A stretch of 7,745 bases of DNA from Silvimonas sp. JCM 19000 (GCA_001313065.1 BBFD01000197.1:1-7745), one strand, 5' to 3'. Shown: positions 1-7,530, numbered from the stretch's first letter. Program-made: numbers and translations. Notes: generated from the sequence alone by a model not told the origin.

Positions 1-133
1 CTGGTGCACGTATCATGCGCGTTTGCCGATGTCACCAAAGTCAGACAAAGCACGAATCCCCCGTGAGACAAGCCCGGCTCCGGCTGAGGTGCATGGCATA
101 CTGGCCGCCACTGCATCGCCCACATTCAGCCTG

Positions 134-682
134 ATGACCGACCCGTTTCCGCTGGTGCACGCCAGCCGCCTGCTGCTGCGTCCCCTCACCCACGCCGACG
201 CCCCGCGTCTGTATGCCATCCATAGCGATCCGCAAGTCATGCGCTGGTTTGGCTCGGATGCGCTACGGCAGCCGGAAGAAGCGATTACGCTGATCGATAC
301 TTTTAACGCGCGTTGGTGCGAGCCGGTGCCAGGCGTGCGCTGGGCAATCGAGCGGCGCAGTGATGGGTTGTTACTGGGGACGTGCGGGCTGGGTCGCTGG
401 AATCGCAGTTGGCATAGCGCCGTGACGGGCTACGAACTGGCGCGCGACGCATGGGGCAACGGCTATATGGCCGAAGCGCTGCGGGCCGCCCTGGGCTGGG
501 GCTGGGCACGCATGGAACTCAATCGGGTGGAAGCGCAGATCCATCCCGCCAATGCGGCGTCGATCCGGCTGGTAGAAAAGCTGGGCTTTGTGCGCGAGGG
601 ATTGCTGCGCCAGGCCGGTTACTGGAATGGCCAGTATCAAGACCTGGTGCAGTTTGGCTTGCTACGGGCGGAGCGCAAATAA
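134..682 (+). CDS. GNAT family N-acetyltransferase, RimJ/RimL type
   Basis: Predicted 182-residue cytoplasmic enzyme that transfers acetyl from acetyl-CoA to an amine, by family usually a protein N-terminus or a small amine; the substrate cannot be told from sequence. The N-terminus (RLLLRPLTHADAPRLYAI, then SDPQVMRWFG) is the usual RimJ/RimL opening. The acetyl-CoA pyrophosphate loop is ARDAWGNGYMAEAL around residues 104-117, and the C-terminal signature NAASIRLVEKLGFVREG starts at N140. The frame stays open upstream to the window edge, with a TTG at 23 and an ATG at 29. I chose the ATG at 134 because the family homology begins there and the upstream residues look like non-coding sequence. 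No clear Shine-Dalgarno precedes any of these starts. It stands alone and is convergent with the flgH cluster. Family assignment is firm; the exact start is less so. Confidence 0.88.
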   Translation: MTDPFPLVHASRLLLRPLTHADAPRLYAIHSDPQVMRWFGSDALRQPEEAITLIDTFNARWCEPVPGVRWAIERRSDGLLLGTCGLGRWNRSWHSAVTGYELARDAWGNGYMAEALRAALGWGWARMELNRVEAQIHPANAASIRLVEKLGFVREGLLRQAGYWNGQYQDLVQFGLLRAERK

Positions 683-724
683 ATCAGCAGCCCGCAGCCC
701 GCTGGTCACCCGCGCCTGAACCGT

Positions 725-875
725 TCAAGCGTGGGTATCGACGCGACCCGGCGGGGTCGTGGTGGTGCTTGCTGCCGGTGCAGGCGCGGGCGCGGAGCCG
801 GGCTGTTGACACGCGCGGTGTTCACCGGCTTGGTCGGCGCGGCAACAGTGGTAGAAGACAGTGGCTGACAGCCAT
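725..875 (-). CDS. Possible small Ala/Pro/Thr-rich protein, frame broken by two putative 1-base losses
   Basis: An ATG at 875 is preceded by a good ribosome binding site (AGGAG, about 8 bases upstream). As written, the frame runs only 17 codons. Restoring one base near 861 (GTCAGCC-CACTG) and one near 797 (CTCCG-GCGCCC) on the minus strand gives 50 codons and a TGA at 725-727. The product would begin MAVSPLSSTTVAAPTKPVNT, continue through an Ala-Pro repeat (PAPAPAPAPAA) and end STTTTPPGRVDTHA. I recognise no family and see no signal peptide or membrane segment. It starts 56 bases after the lipoprotein stop, so it could be the third gene of the flgH cluster. The case rests on the RBS, the uniform composition after repair and the match to the single-base G/C losses seen in neighbouring genes. 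It could equally be non-coding. Confidence 0.35.
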
Positions 876-931
876 GGTGATACTCCTGAGTAGTGGATCG
901 GCGGTGGATACGCGGGTTTCGGCGGGCGCGG

Positions 932-1464
932 TCAGTTGCCGGCCAGCATCGAATCGATCACCGGGCCGAGCTTGGCGCCGGTGTTTTTTTCCATTTATCA
1001 AAACCGTAATTGGAAGCCTCATAACTGGCGCTACCCAATAACTGGCCATTGCGACGCAAAGACAAAGCGGCTTCGCCCAGATAGGACACGTCTTCGTCCT
1101 GGCCCCATTTCTTTTCCCATTTACGCGACGCGCTGTAATACAAGGTGGCGCAGCCGGGCGGCTCGGTGCCGGGCGAATACACGCGGCTTTCGATACCGTA
1201 ATGCTTAAGGCCCACCTGCAGCGACGGCACAAAATCGGGCACCGTCACTTTTTTTTCATTCCACTCGATACACACTTCCTTCAGCGACAGATACGGCCGC
1301 ACATACTGAAAGCTGTTCGAGTTCTGATTGGCATTGGCAGCGGCCGCAGTAATGGTGGCAATGCCGTCGGCCGTGGCCGAGATAATGCCGTCGACCGGCA
1401 CCACCACACAGCCGTTCAGCGCCAGCAGCAAAGCCAGTGCGGGCAAGCAGCGCGCCGCGCGCAT
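932..1464 (-). CDS. Sbal_3080-like outer-membrane lipoprotein, C-terminus frameshifted at a T7 run
   Basis: Starts at the ATG at 1464 (MRAARCLPALALLLALNGC). This is a lipoprotein signal peptide with lipobox LNGC and Cys19; residue +2 is Val, not Asp, so outer-membrane sorting is expected. An alternative TTG start at 1479 would overlap the flgH stop. The mature part carries the pattern I associate with Sbal_3080-family lipoproteins: VCIEW, VPDFVPSLQVGLKHYGI, CATLYYSASRKW, YLGEAALSLRRNG and YGFDKWK. As written, the frame leaves the family after KWKK and stops at 958 (tail TPAPSSAR). Changing the T run at 984-990 from 7 to 5 (or 8) restores NTGAKLGPVIDSMLAGN and a TGA at 932, for 176 residues. 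A T8 run at 1249-1256 also appears to add one Lys (NEKKV). The function of the family is unknown to me. It is probably co-transcribed with flgH. Confidence 0.72.
984..990. other. T7 run that shifts the lipoprotein frame
   Basis: Seven T on the plus strand (AAAAAAA in the coding strand) inside the conserved KWK(N)TGAKL motif. Five or eight bases restore the family-like C-terminus; five gives the better match in length. Confidence 0.75.
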
Positions 1465-1471
1465 AAGCCGG

Positions 1472-2161
1472 TCAGTCAAAGCCGAGCACGCTCATAAAGG
1501 TTTGTTGCAACCAGCCCACCGTATTGGCATCGGCCACGACGCCGTGGCCCAGTTGTTCCAGGCGCACGTCGGCCACCTTGTTGGACGGGATGGTGTTACC
1601 GGTCTGGATATCGCGCTTTTTGACAATGCCGGAAAAGCGCAGCGTATTGACGTCGCCATTGAGCGAAATGCGCTTGTCCCCGGCGACTTCAAGATTGCCA
1701 TTGGCCAGCACATCGATCACGGTCACGGTGAGCGTGCCGGTCATGCTGTTGGCGTTGTCGGTGCTGCCTTTGCCGGTAAAGCTGTCGTTGCCGGTGGAGG
1801 TGACGTTCAGGTCGAACAGGGTCTTGATCAGGCCGCCCATATTGCCGGTGGAGCCCGGACCCTTAAAGCCGACCGTGCCGCTTTTGCTGGCGGAGGTATT
1901 GGATTTGTTGCTGCCGGTCAGGGTCTCGGCAATGGTGATGGTCAGGGTATCGCCCACGTGTGACGCCACAGACTCTTCAAACAGCATCTGCGCCGTGGCG
2001 GTCTGGAAGATCGAGCCCTGGTTCTCATACGCCGGTTGTTGCACGGGCGCGCGCGCATGCGTCGGCACGGTAATCATCGACTGTTGCGGGTTGGCACAGC
2101 CGCCCAGCGTCAATGCGGTCAGGGCCGTCAACAGCGGGCAATAAACTCGGAACAACGACAT
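1472..2161 (-). CDS. flgH: Flagellar L-ring protein FlgH (lipoprotein), outside a flagellar operon
   Basis: A 229-residue protein that would form the L-ring bushing of the flagellar rod in the outer membrane. The ATG at 2161 is preceded by GAGG (GTGAGGTCGTC-ATG). The signal peptide ends in lipobox LGGC with Cys22, followed by Ala. Family blocks in order are GSIF, LFEESVASHVGDTLTITIAE, SNTSASKSG, the SFTGKGSTDNANSMTGTLTV segment, VIDVLANGNLEVAGDKRISL, LRFSGIVKKRDIQTGNTIPS, and ADVRLEQLGHGVVADANTVG followed by WLQQTF. The usual LFEDRRAR element is changed to LFEESVAS, so this is a somewhat divergent copy. Neighbours are not the usual flgG and flgI but uracil salvage genes upstream and a lipoprotein downstream, so it may be a relocated gene or a paralogue. 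The frame is intact, including a 5-base T run at 1617-1621. Confidence 0.9.
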   Translation of the reverse strand: MSLFRVYCPLLTALTALTLGGCANPQQSMITVPTHARAPVQQPAYENQGSIFQTATAQMLFEESVASHVGDTLTITIAETLTGSNKSNTSASKSGTVGFKGPGSTGNMGGLIKTLFDLNVTSTGNDSFTGKGSTDNANSMTGTLTVTVIDVLANGNLEVAGDKRISLNGDVNTLRFSGIVKKRDIQTGNTIPSNKVADVRLEQLGHGVVADANTVGWLQQTFMSVLGFD

Positions 2162-2188
2162 GACGACCTCACAAAGAATGCATCGACC

Positions 2189-2204
2189 AGCGATAGCGGT
2201 GCCG
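2189..2204 (-). promoter_or_regulatory. Possible sigma-54 (-24/-12) promoter of flgH
   Basis: The minus strand reads CGGCACCGCTATCGCT, with GG and GC separated by exactly 10 bases, as in the sigma-54 consensus TGGCAC-N5-TTGCW. It deviates at the first base and within the -12 half. The start site would fall near 2178, giving a leader of about 17 bases that contains the GAGG ribosome binding site. Sigma-54 control is common for flagellar structural genes, which supports the call. No enhancer site was identified. Confidence 0.35.
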
Positions 2205-2251
2205 ATTGTGAGGAAGCAATAAGGAAGAAATGTGCAAGAAGTGTGGAACTT

Positions 2252-2278
2252 GCGTGGCCGCCCGGGCAGCGGCCACGC
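2252..2278 (-). terminator. Strong GC hairpin after uraA, possible terminator
   Basis: A perfect 10-base stem (GCGTGGCCGC / GCGGCCACGC) with a 7-base loop lies 11 bases beyond the uraA stop. On the minus strand it is followed by AAGTTCC, not a U run, so it is at best a weak intrinsic terminator and may instead protect the 3' end of the message. It also separates uraA from flgH. Confidence 0.5.
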
Positions 2279-2289
2279 CATGCCAAGGC

Positions 2290-3538
2290 TTACAACGGCG
2301 GGGTTTCGGCTGCTTCGTCCGTCACCTCGCGCCGTTCACGCGGCAGCAGCAGATTGAGCACGATGGCCACAATGCTGACCAGGCCGACGCCAGCCAGTTC
2401 GTGGTCGCCCAGCTTGACGGTAAAACCGCCTATGCCGCAGGTCAGAATCACCGAAGCAATTACCAGATTGCGCGGCGCCATCAGATCAACCTTGCCGTCG
2501 ATCATGGTCTTGACCCCCAGACTGGCAATGGTGCCAAACAACAACACCATCACACCGCCCATCACCGGCATCGGAATGGATTGCAGGATGGCATTGAACT
2601 TGCCGAAAAAAAGGCCAGCATCACCGCCAGGCAGGCCGCCCAGGTCATGGTCACCGGGTTGAAGTTGCGCGTAATCATCAGCGCGCCGGTCACTTCGGCA
2701 TAGGTGGTAATGGGTGGCCCGCCAATCAGACCGGCAAAACACACACCCAGGCCGTCGCCGGTGAGCGTGCGGTGCAGGCCGGGGCGCTGGGTATAGTCTT
2801 TGCCGGTTACCTTGCCGATGGCCATCACTGCGCCGACGTGTTCGATGGCGGGCGCAATTGCCACCGGCAACATGAACAGCGCGGCATTCCAGTTCACCAC
2901 CGGCGAAACCAGCGTCGGCAGCGCAAACCACGGTGCAGCGGCGATGCGGGCAAAGTCGACCATGCCCATGAACGACGCCACGATATAGCCGACGATAACG
3001 CCGGACAGGATAGCACCAGCCGCAGCAAACCACCGGCAAACACCGAGACGATGATGGTGGTGGCCAGCGACACCGTGGCCAGCATCAACGACGGCCAGTA
3101 GGCCACCAGTTGTTTGCCGCCGCCCTGCCCCATGGCCATGCCCGAAGCGGTCACCGCAACCGACAAGCCAATCACCATGATCACCGGCCCGATCACCACC
3201 GGCGGCAACAGGCGGTTGATGATGCCCATGCCTTTCATGCGGATCAGCCCGGCCACCACAAAGTACATGACACCGGCACAGAACAGGCCGAACTGCGTGG
3301 CGGCCTGGCCCCAGGTATGCATCGAGAAAATGATGGGCCCGATAAAAGCAAAAGAGGAACCGAGGAACAGCGGCACTTTGCGGTCAGTACACAACTGGAA
3401 CATCAGCGTACCCACGCCCGCGCCCAGTAGCGCCATGGCTGGGTTGAGCCCGGTGAGCAGCGGCACCAGCACCAGTGCGCCGAACGCGACAAACAGAATC
3501 TGCGCGCCCGAAATAAATTGTTTGAGGCCAGAGAACAT
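2290..3538 (-). CDS. uraA: Uracil permease UraA (NCS2 family), broken by two frameshifts
   Basis: Inner-membrane uracil:proton symporter that feeds Upp. It starts at the ATG at 3538 (MFSGLKQFISGAQILFVAFG) after an AAAGGCG ribosome binding site. The frame runs 175 residues to GGLLRLV, where one missing base near 3013 breaks it. The next frame gives ILSGVIVGYIVASFMGMVDF and continues to the A7 run at 2606-2612. The third frame gives GKFNAILQSIPMPVMGGVMV and ends EAAETPPL at 2290. After repair it is about 415 residues (E. coli UraA has 429). Conserved features are IEHVG around residue 233 and GGPPITTYAEVTG with Glu282. These two Glu sit 49 residues apart, matching E. coli Glu241 and Glu290, which bind uracil. 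Many hydrophobic segments fit the 14-helix fold. Motifs on both sides of each break are intact, so sequence error is more likely than decay. It lies 104 bases downstream of upp. Confidence 0.88.
2606..2612. other. A7 run that shifts the uraA frame
   Basis: Seven A on the plus strand (T7 in the coding strand). Five bases give MLAFFGKFNAILQSIP, equal in length to the E. coli UraA segment LLSCVGKLAAAIQMIP; eight would also restore the frame with one extra Phe. Confidence 0.75.
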
Positions 3539-3603
3539 CACGTCGCCTTTTATTGTTGATAGGTTCAGGGGTTTAGGGATGAAGCAGTTCAGCAGATAAA
3601 ACA

Positions 3604-3625
3604 ACGCCGGGACGGTGCCCGGCGT
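3604..3625 (-). terminator. Intrinsic terminator or attenuator between upp and uraA
   Basis: On the minus strand, ACGCCGGG pairs perfectly with CCCGGCGT around the 6-base loop CACCGT, and the stem is followed by TGTTTTATC. It begins 18 bases after the upp stop and lies 65 bases before the uraA start. The short U run suggests partial read-through, so uraA would be expressed at a lower level than upp, or has its own promoter that I could not identify. Confidence 0.7.
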
Positions 3626-3642
3626 GGTGAAAATCATCAGGG

Positions 3643-4281
3643 TCAGCGCTTGGCGACCGTCCCGAAAATCTTGTCACCGGCATCGCCCAGCCCCGGAATG
3701 ATGTAACCCTGTTCATTCAGGTGGCTATCGAGCGCTGCGGTGTAGATCTGCACATCGGGGTGCGCCGCATTCACCAGCTTGACGCCTTCGGGCGCGGCGA
3801 CCATAACGATGGCCTTGATCTGCTTGCAGCCGTTGCGTTTGAGCATGTCGATGGTGGCCACCATCGAACCCCCGGTGGCCAACATCGGGTCGATGATCAA
3901 GGCGAGGCGGTCATCCAGGCTGCCAACAAATTTCTCGAAATAGGGCTCGGGTTGCAGCGTCTCTTCATTGCGCGCCAGGCCCACAACGCTGATCTTGGCC
4001 GACGGCACCAGATCAAGCACGCCATTGAGCATGCCCAGACCGGCGCGCAGTATCGGCACCACGGTCAGCTTTTTTTTGCCTTTGATTTTTTTGTACTTTG
4101 ACTTCGCCACACCAGCCTGAATGGTGCGATGTTCCAGCTGCAGATCGCGCGTGGCCTCATACGCCAGCAGGCGGGCGAGTTCTTCCGTCAGCAGGCGGAA
4201 TTTGTTGGTGCTGACGTCTTCTTCGCGCAACAGCGCCAGTTTGTGCTGGACCAGCGGATGGTCAACGACGGTAAGTTGCAT
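3643..4281 (-). CDS. upp: Uracil phosphoribosyltransferase
   Basis: Cytoplasmic salvage enzyme: uracil + PRPP gives UMP + diphosphate. The ATG at 4281 ([20 protein letters not shown]) matches the family N-terminus and gives 212 residues; E. coli Upp has 208. An in-frame ATG further upstream, at 4377, lacks homology. Motifs are [14 protein letters not shown] (residues 74-87), the PRPP-binding loop [11 protein letters not shown] (129-139) and the uracil-binding [12 protein letters not shown] (193-204). The segment [10 protein letters not shown] (66-75) carries one Lys more than the E. coli IKGKKITVV; this extra residue sits on a T8 run at 4070-4077. A second run, T7 at 4086-4092, fits the family length as it stands. 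A GGAG lies about 10 bases before the start. It is followed by uraA, the classical uracil uptake and salvage pair. Confidence 0.95.
   Translation of the reverse strand: MQLTVVDHPLVQHKLALLREEDVSTNKFRLLTEELARLLAYEATRDLQLEHRTIQAGVAKSKYKKIKGKKKLTVVPILRAGLGMLNGVLDLVPSAKISVVGLARNEETLQPEPYFEKFVGSLDDRLALIIDPMLATGGSMVATIDMLKRNGCKQIKAIVMVAAPEGVKLVNAAHPDVQIYTAALDSHLNEQGYIIPGLGDAGDKIFGTVAKR
4070..4077. other. T8 run adding one Lys to a conserved Upp motif
   Basis: Eight T on the plus strand encode the run of Lys in [11 protein letters not shown]. coli Upp has IKGKKITVV. A run of 5 would give equal length without changing the frame. Confidence 0.6.
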
Positions 4282-4320
4282 GAAGGCGGCTCCGGATAAT
4301 GTCTGGGGGGATTGCCGCGT

Positions 4321-4326
4321 ATTGTA
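4321..4326 (-). promoter_or_regulatory. Possible -10 element of the upp promoter
   Basis: TACAAT on the minus strand, about 40 bases before the upp start. No convincing -35 hexamer lies 16-18 bases upstream (TTGATC is too close, 9 bases). A C6 tract follows the presumed start region. Confidence 0.3.
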
Positions 4327-4415
4327 AGGCTTTCGGATCAACTCGCACATTGCTGTAATCGAGAGGTGGTATAGCACCGCGGATATTTGCGTGTACTTAC
4401 GCCGCGCGCGCCGGC

Positions 4416-7400
4416 TTAGTGAAAATCGCGGCTGCGGGTACTGAGCTCGCCCAGCAAATCACTGCGGTCTTCCAGCCGATGCGCCACCACATGCCGGACC
4501 CCTTCGGCATATTGCACCACGCCATACACCGCCAGCAGCCGGGCCGTCAGCATCACCTTGCGCTGTAATTCGCCCAGCTTGGGCAGATGATGACGTTGAC
4601 GTTGCCGGTTTCATCTTCCAGCGTCACAAACACCACGCCTTTGGCGGTACCGGGCCGTTGCCGCACGGTGACTATGCCCGCCGGGCGCGCCGGGCGGCCG
4701 TTTTCCAGCGCGTTGATTTCGGCCGCCGACATCAAGCGGTCTTTGCGTAAGCGCTGCCGCAACAAGGCCAGCGGATGCGCGCGTAAAGACAGATGCTGGC
4801 TTTGATAATCGGCCACCACTTCCTCGCCCAGGGTCGATGCGGGTAGCGCCGGCGTGTGCGCTTCGCCTTCCTGATAGCCCAGATCCTGGGTGGCATCCAG
4901 CCCGCTGACATGCCACCACACTTGTCGCCGCGTGCCCGCCAGCGATTCCATCGCGCCGCCTTCGGTCAACGCGCGCAACATGCGTTGGTCCAGCCGCACC
5001 AGGCGCTGCAGATGCGCCACCGATTCAAAGCCATTTCGCGGCCGCGCGTTCACCAGTTCGTGCACCGGTAAGGCGCTGACGCCATCCAGCTGGCGCAATC
5101 CCAGCCGCACCGCAGGCTGCTCCACCGTGCCATCGCGCGCAATTTCGAGCGTGCTGTCCCAGTGACTGTGTTGCACATCGGCTGGCCGCACTTCAATGCC
5201 ATGGCGGCGTGCGTCCTGGATCAGTTGCGAGGCGCTGTAAAAGCCCATAGGCAGCGAGTTGAGCATGCCGCACAAAAAAAACGCGGCCGGTTCAAAACAC
5301 TTGAGCCAGGCCGACACGTACACCAGCGAGGCAAAGCTGGCGGCGTGCGACTCAGGAAAGCCGTATTCCGAGAAGCCTTCGATCTGCTTATAGATGCGAT
5401 TGGCAAATTCCTCGGTATAACCGCGCTCCAGCATGCCGTCGAACAGCTTCTGTTTGTACAGGGCCAGCTTGCCCGAGCGCTTCCACGCGGCCATGGCGCG
5501 ACGCAGATCATCGGCCTCCCCGGGGCTGAACCCGGCGGCGACCTCGGCCAGCTTCATGACCTGTTCCTGGAAAATCGGAATCCCCAAGGTGCGGCGCAAA
5601 ACCTGGTCGACCGCCGGCGTGTGTTCTTCCAGCGGTTCCTGGCCCTGCCGCCGCTTTAGATAGGGGTGCACCATGCCGCCCTGGATGGGCCCCGGCCGCA
5701 CGATAGCCACCTCGATCACCAGATCATAAAAAAGTGCGCGGCTTCATGCGCGGCAGCATCGACATCTGCGCGCGCGATTCAATCTGGAACACGCCGATGG
5801 TATCGGCCTGGCAGATCATGTCGTACACGCGCGGATCTTCTTTGGGCAGGCTGGCCAGCGTCCACATCTTGCCGCGCCAGCCATGCACCAGATCAAAGGT
5901 GCGGCGGATGGCCGACAGCATGCCCAACGCCAGCACATCAACCTTGAGCAGTTTCATCGCATCCAGATCGTCTTTGTCCCACTGGATAATGGTGCGGTCG
6001 ACCATGGCGGCGTTTTCGATCGGCACCAGTCGGCACAGCGGCCCGCGCGAGATTACAAAGCCGCCGACATGCTGTGACAGATGGCGGGGAAAGCCCAGCA
6101 ATTGCTCGACCAGCGACAGCAGCAATTTAACGGTGCGGCCATCCGGGTCCAGCCCGGCTTCGACCAGGCGCAGTGGCAATTCGGCGCGCTTGTCCCACCA
6201 AGACAAGGTGCGCGAGAGCCGGTCCAGTTGATCCTCGGCCAGACCCAAAGCACGGCCGACATCACGCACCGCCGACTTGGGCCGATAGGTAATCACGGTG
6301 GCGGCCAGCGCGGCGCGGTCGCGCGTGTATTTTTTTTGATAGAGATACTGGATAACGATTTCGCGCCGGTCATGCTCGAAATCAACGTCAATATCCGGCG
6401 GCTCTCCGCGTTCGCGCGAGATAAACCGCTCAAACAACAATTCGGAGCGCGCCGGATCCACCGAGGTAATCCCCAAAGCAAAACACACAGCCGAATTGGC
6501 GGCCGACCCCCGCCCCTGACACAGAATGTTCTGGCTGCGCGCAAACGTCACCACATCCCATACCGTCAGAAAATACGGCTCGTACGCCAGATCGATAATC
6601 AGGGTGAGTTCGTGCTCAACCTGCTCGCGCACCTTGAGGGGAATGCCGTCGCGGTAATAAGTCTTGAGCCGCGGTTGACCAGTTCGCGCAGCCACTCCCC
6701 CGGCGTTTTTACCCTCAGGCACCAGTTCGGCCGGATATTCATAGCGCAGCGTGTCCAGATCCAGCGTGCAGCGCTCCGCCACGCGCACGGTTTCGGCCAG
6801 CATTTCAGGCGGATACAGGCTGGCGAGGCGCGGACGGCTGCGTAAATGGCGCTCACCATTGCCATGCAACTCCAGCCCACACTCGGCCACCGGTTTGTTC
6901 AGGCGGATGCTGGTCATCACATCTTGTAATGCCCGCCGGGAGCGCGCGTGCATATGTACGTCGCCCGCTGCCAGCGCGGGCAAGCCGCTGACTTGCGCCA
7001 GCCATTGCAATTGCGCCAGGCGCTGGGCATCGCCCGCGCCATGCAGCAACTCCACCGCCAGCCAGGCCCGATCAGCAAATTGCGCGCGCAGCCAGTCGGC
7101 ATCGTGCAATTCGGGTTGCGGCGGCGGCAACCAGATCGCCAGTAAATGGCTGGCAAATTCGGCCACGTCATCACGCGTCAGGCGGTACTCACCTTTCTCG
7201 CATTGCGCCGGCCGCGACTGATCAGCTCGCACAAATCGCCATAGGCATTACGTTCTGGCGCCAGCAACAGCAAGCGCAGGCCATCGACCAGGGCAAACTC
7301 CGCCCCCACGATCAATTTAAAATGCGCCGCCTTGGCCGCCACGTGCGCCCGCACAATGCCCGCCAGCGAACATTCATCAGTCACCGCCAGCGCGTGATAG

Positions 7401-7530
7401 CCCAACTCCTGCGCGCGTCGCACCAGTTCTTCGGCATGCGATGCGCCACGCTGAAAAGAAAAAAACTGCTCAGGCAATGCAGTTCGGCGTAGTCAGGCGC
7501 CTCAAGTTGTAAGCCGGTGGCATCCATCAT
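4416..7530 (-). CDS. dnaE2: Error-prone DNA polymerase DnaE2/ImuC, broken by several indels
   Basis: C-family polymerase that performs SOS-induced translesion synthesis with ImuA and ImuB. The start is the ATG at 7530, overlapping the imuB stop as ATGA. After repair it has about 1037 residues, normal for the family. Order: PHP domain ([45 protein letters not shown]); palm with [17 protein letters not shown], catalytic DIDVDF at 6378-6395 (about residues 379-384) and third catalytic Asp in [11 protein letters not shown] (about residue 531); [22 protein letters not shown] fold [15 protein letters not shown]-terminus TRSRDFH. Breaks: A7 at 7459-7465, missing base near 7199, paired +1/-1 at 6706-6710 and near 6670, A6 at 5728-5733, missing base near 4584. 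In-frame 8-base runs at 5274-5281 and 6330-6337 each add a residue ([15 protein letters not shown]). All catalytic motifs are intact, so error is favoured over decay. As written, no functional product would be made. Confidence 0.9.
5274..5281. other. A8 run adding one Phe to a conserved DnaE2 segment
   Basis: Between PAAF and PMGFY this protein has 9 residues (FLCGMLNSL), while DnaE2 proteins I recall have 8. A run of 5 in place of 8 gives 8 residues in the same frame. Confidence 0.6.
5728..5733. other. A6 run that shifts the dnaE2 frame
   Basis: With 6 bases the upstream frame stops at 5724 just after MKPRTFL. With 5 bases the protein reads [20 protein letters not shown], the normal DnaE2 sequence, and continues into the second half. 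Confidence 0.8.
6330..6337. other. T8 run adding one Lys to a conserved DnaE2 segment
   Basis: The protein reads [17 protein letters not shown], while related DnaE2 proteins have VIQYLYEKYGRERAAL or similar, one residue shorter. A run of 5 gives equal length in the same frame. Confidence 0.6.
7459..7465. other. A7 run that shifts the dnaE2 frame near its start
   Basis: From the ATG at 7530 the frame reads AELHCLSS and then departs from the family. With 5 bases it reads [16 protein letters not shown], matching the DnaE2 pattern LSNFSF-RGASH; 8 bases also restore the frame with an extra Phe. Confidence 0.8.

Noticed and set aside
1..161. CTGGTGCACG repeated at 1-10 and 152-161
   Set aside because: A 10-base repeat is expected many times by chance in 7.7 kb, and the second copy is inside the GNAT coding sequence.
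683..724. GC-rich repeats (GCGGGCTGCGGGCTGC on the minus strand) as a bidirectional terminator
   Set aside because: The element is a direct repeat without a stable stem or U tract.
451..1041. Long open frame on the plus strand overlapping the GNAT gene
   Set aside because: It is a different frame of the GNAT gene and then runs antisense to the lipoprotein; its composition is unlike a protein and it has no recognisable motif.
4305..4310. C6 tract in the upp leader as a reiterative-transcription control element
   Set aside because: The start site is unknown and the promoter has no clear -35, so the tract cannot be tied to initiation.
5724..5733. Programmed frameshifting in dnaE2
   Set aside because: No conserved stimulatory structure is apparent, and similar breaks occur in unrelated genes, so a gene-specific mechanism is unlikely.
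6081..6845. 254-codon open frame antisense to dnaE2
   Set aside because: Antisense frames are commonly open in GC-rich genes; the opposite strand carries clear polymerase motifs throughout.
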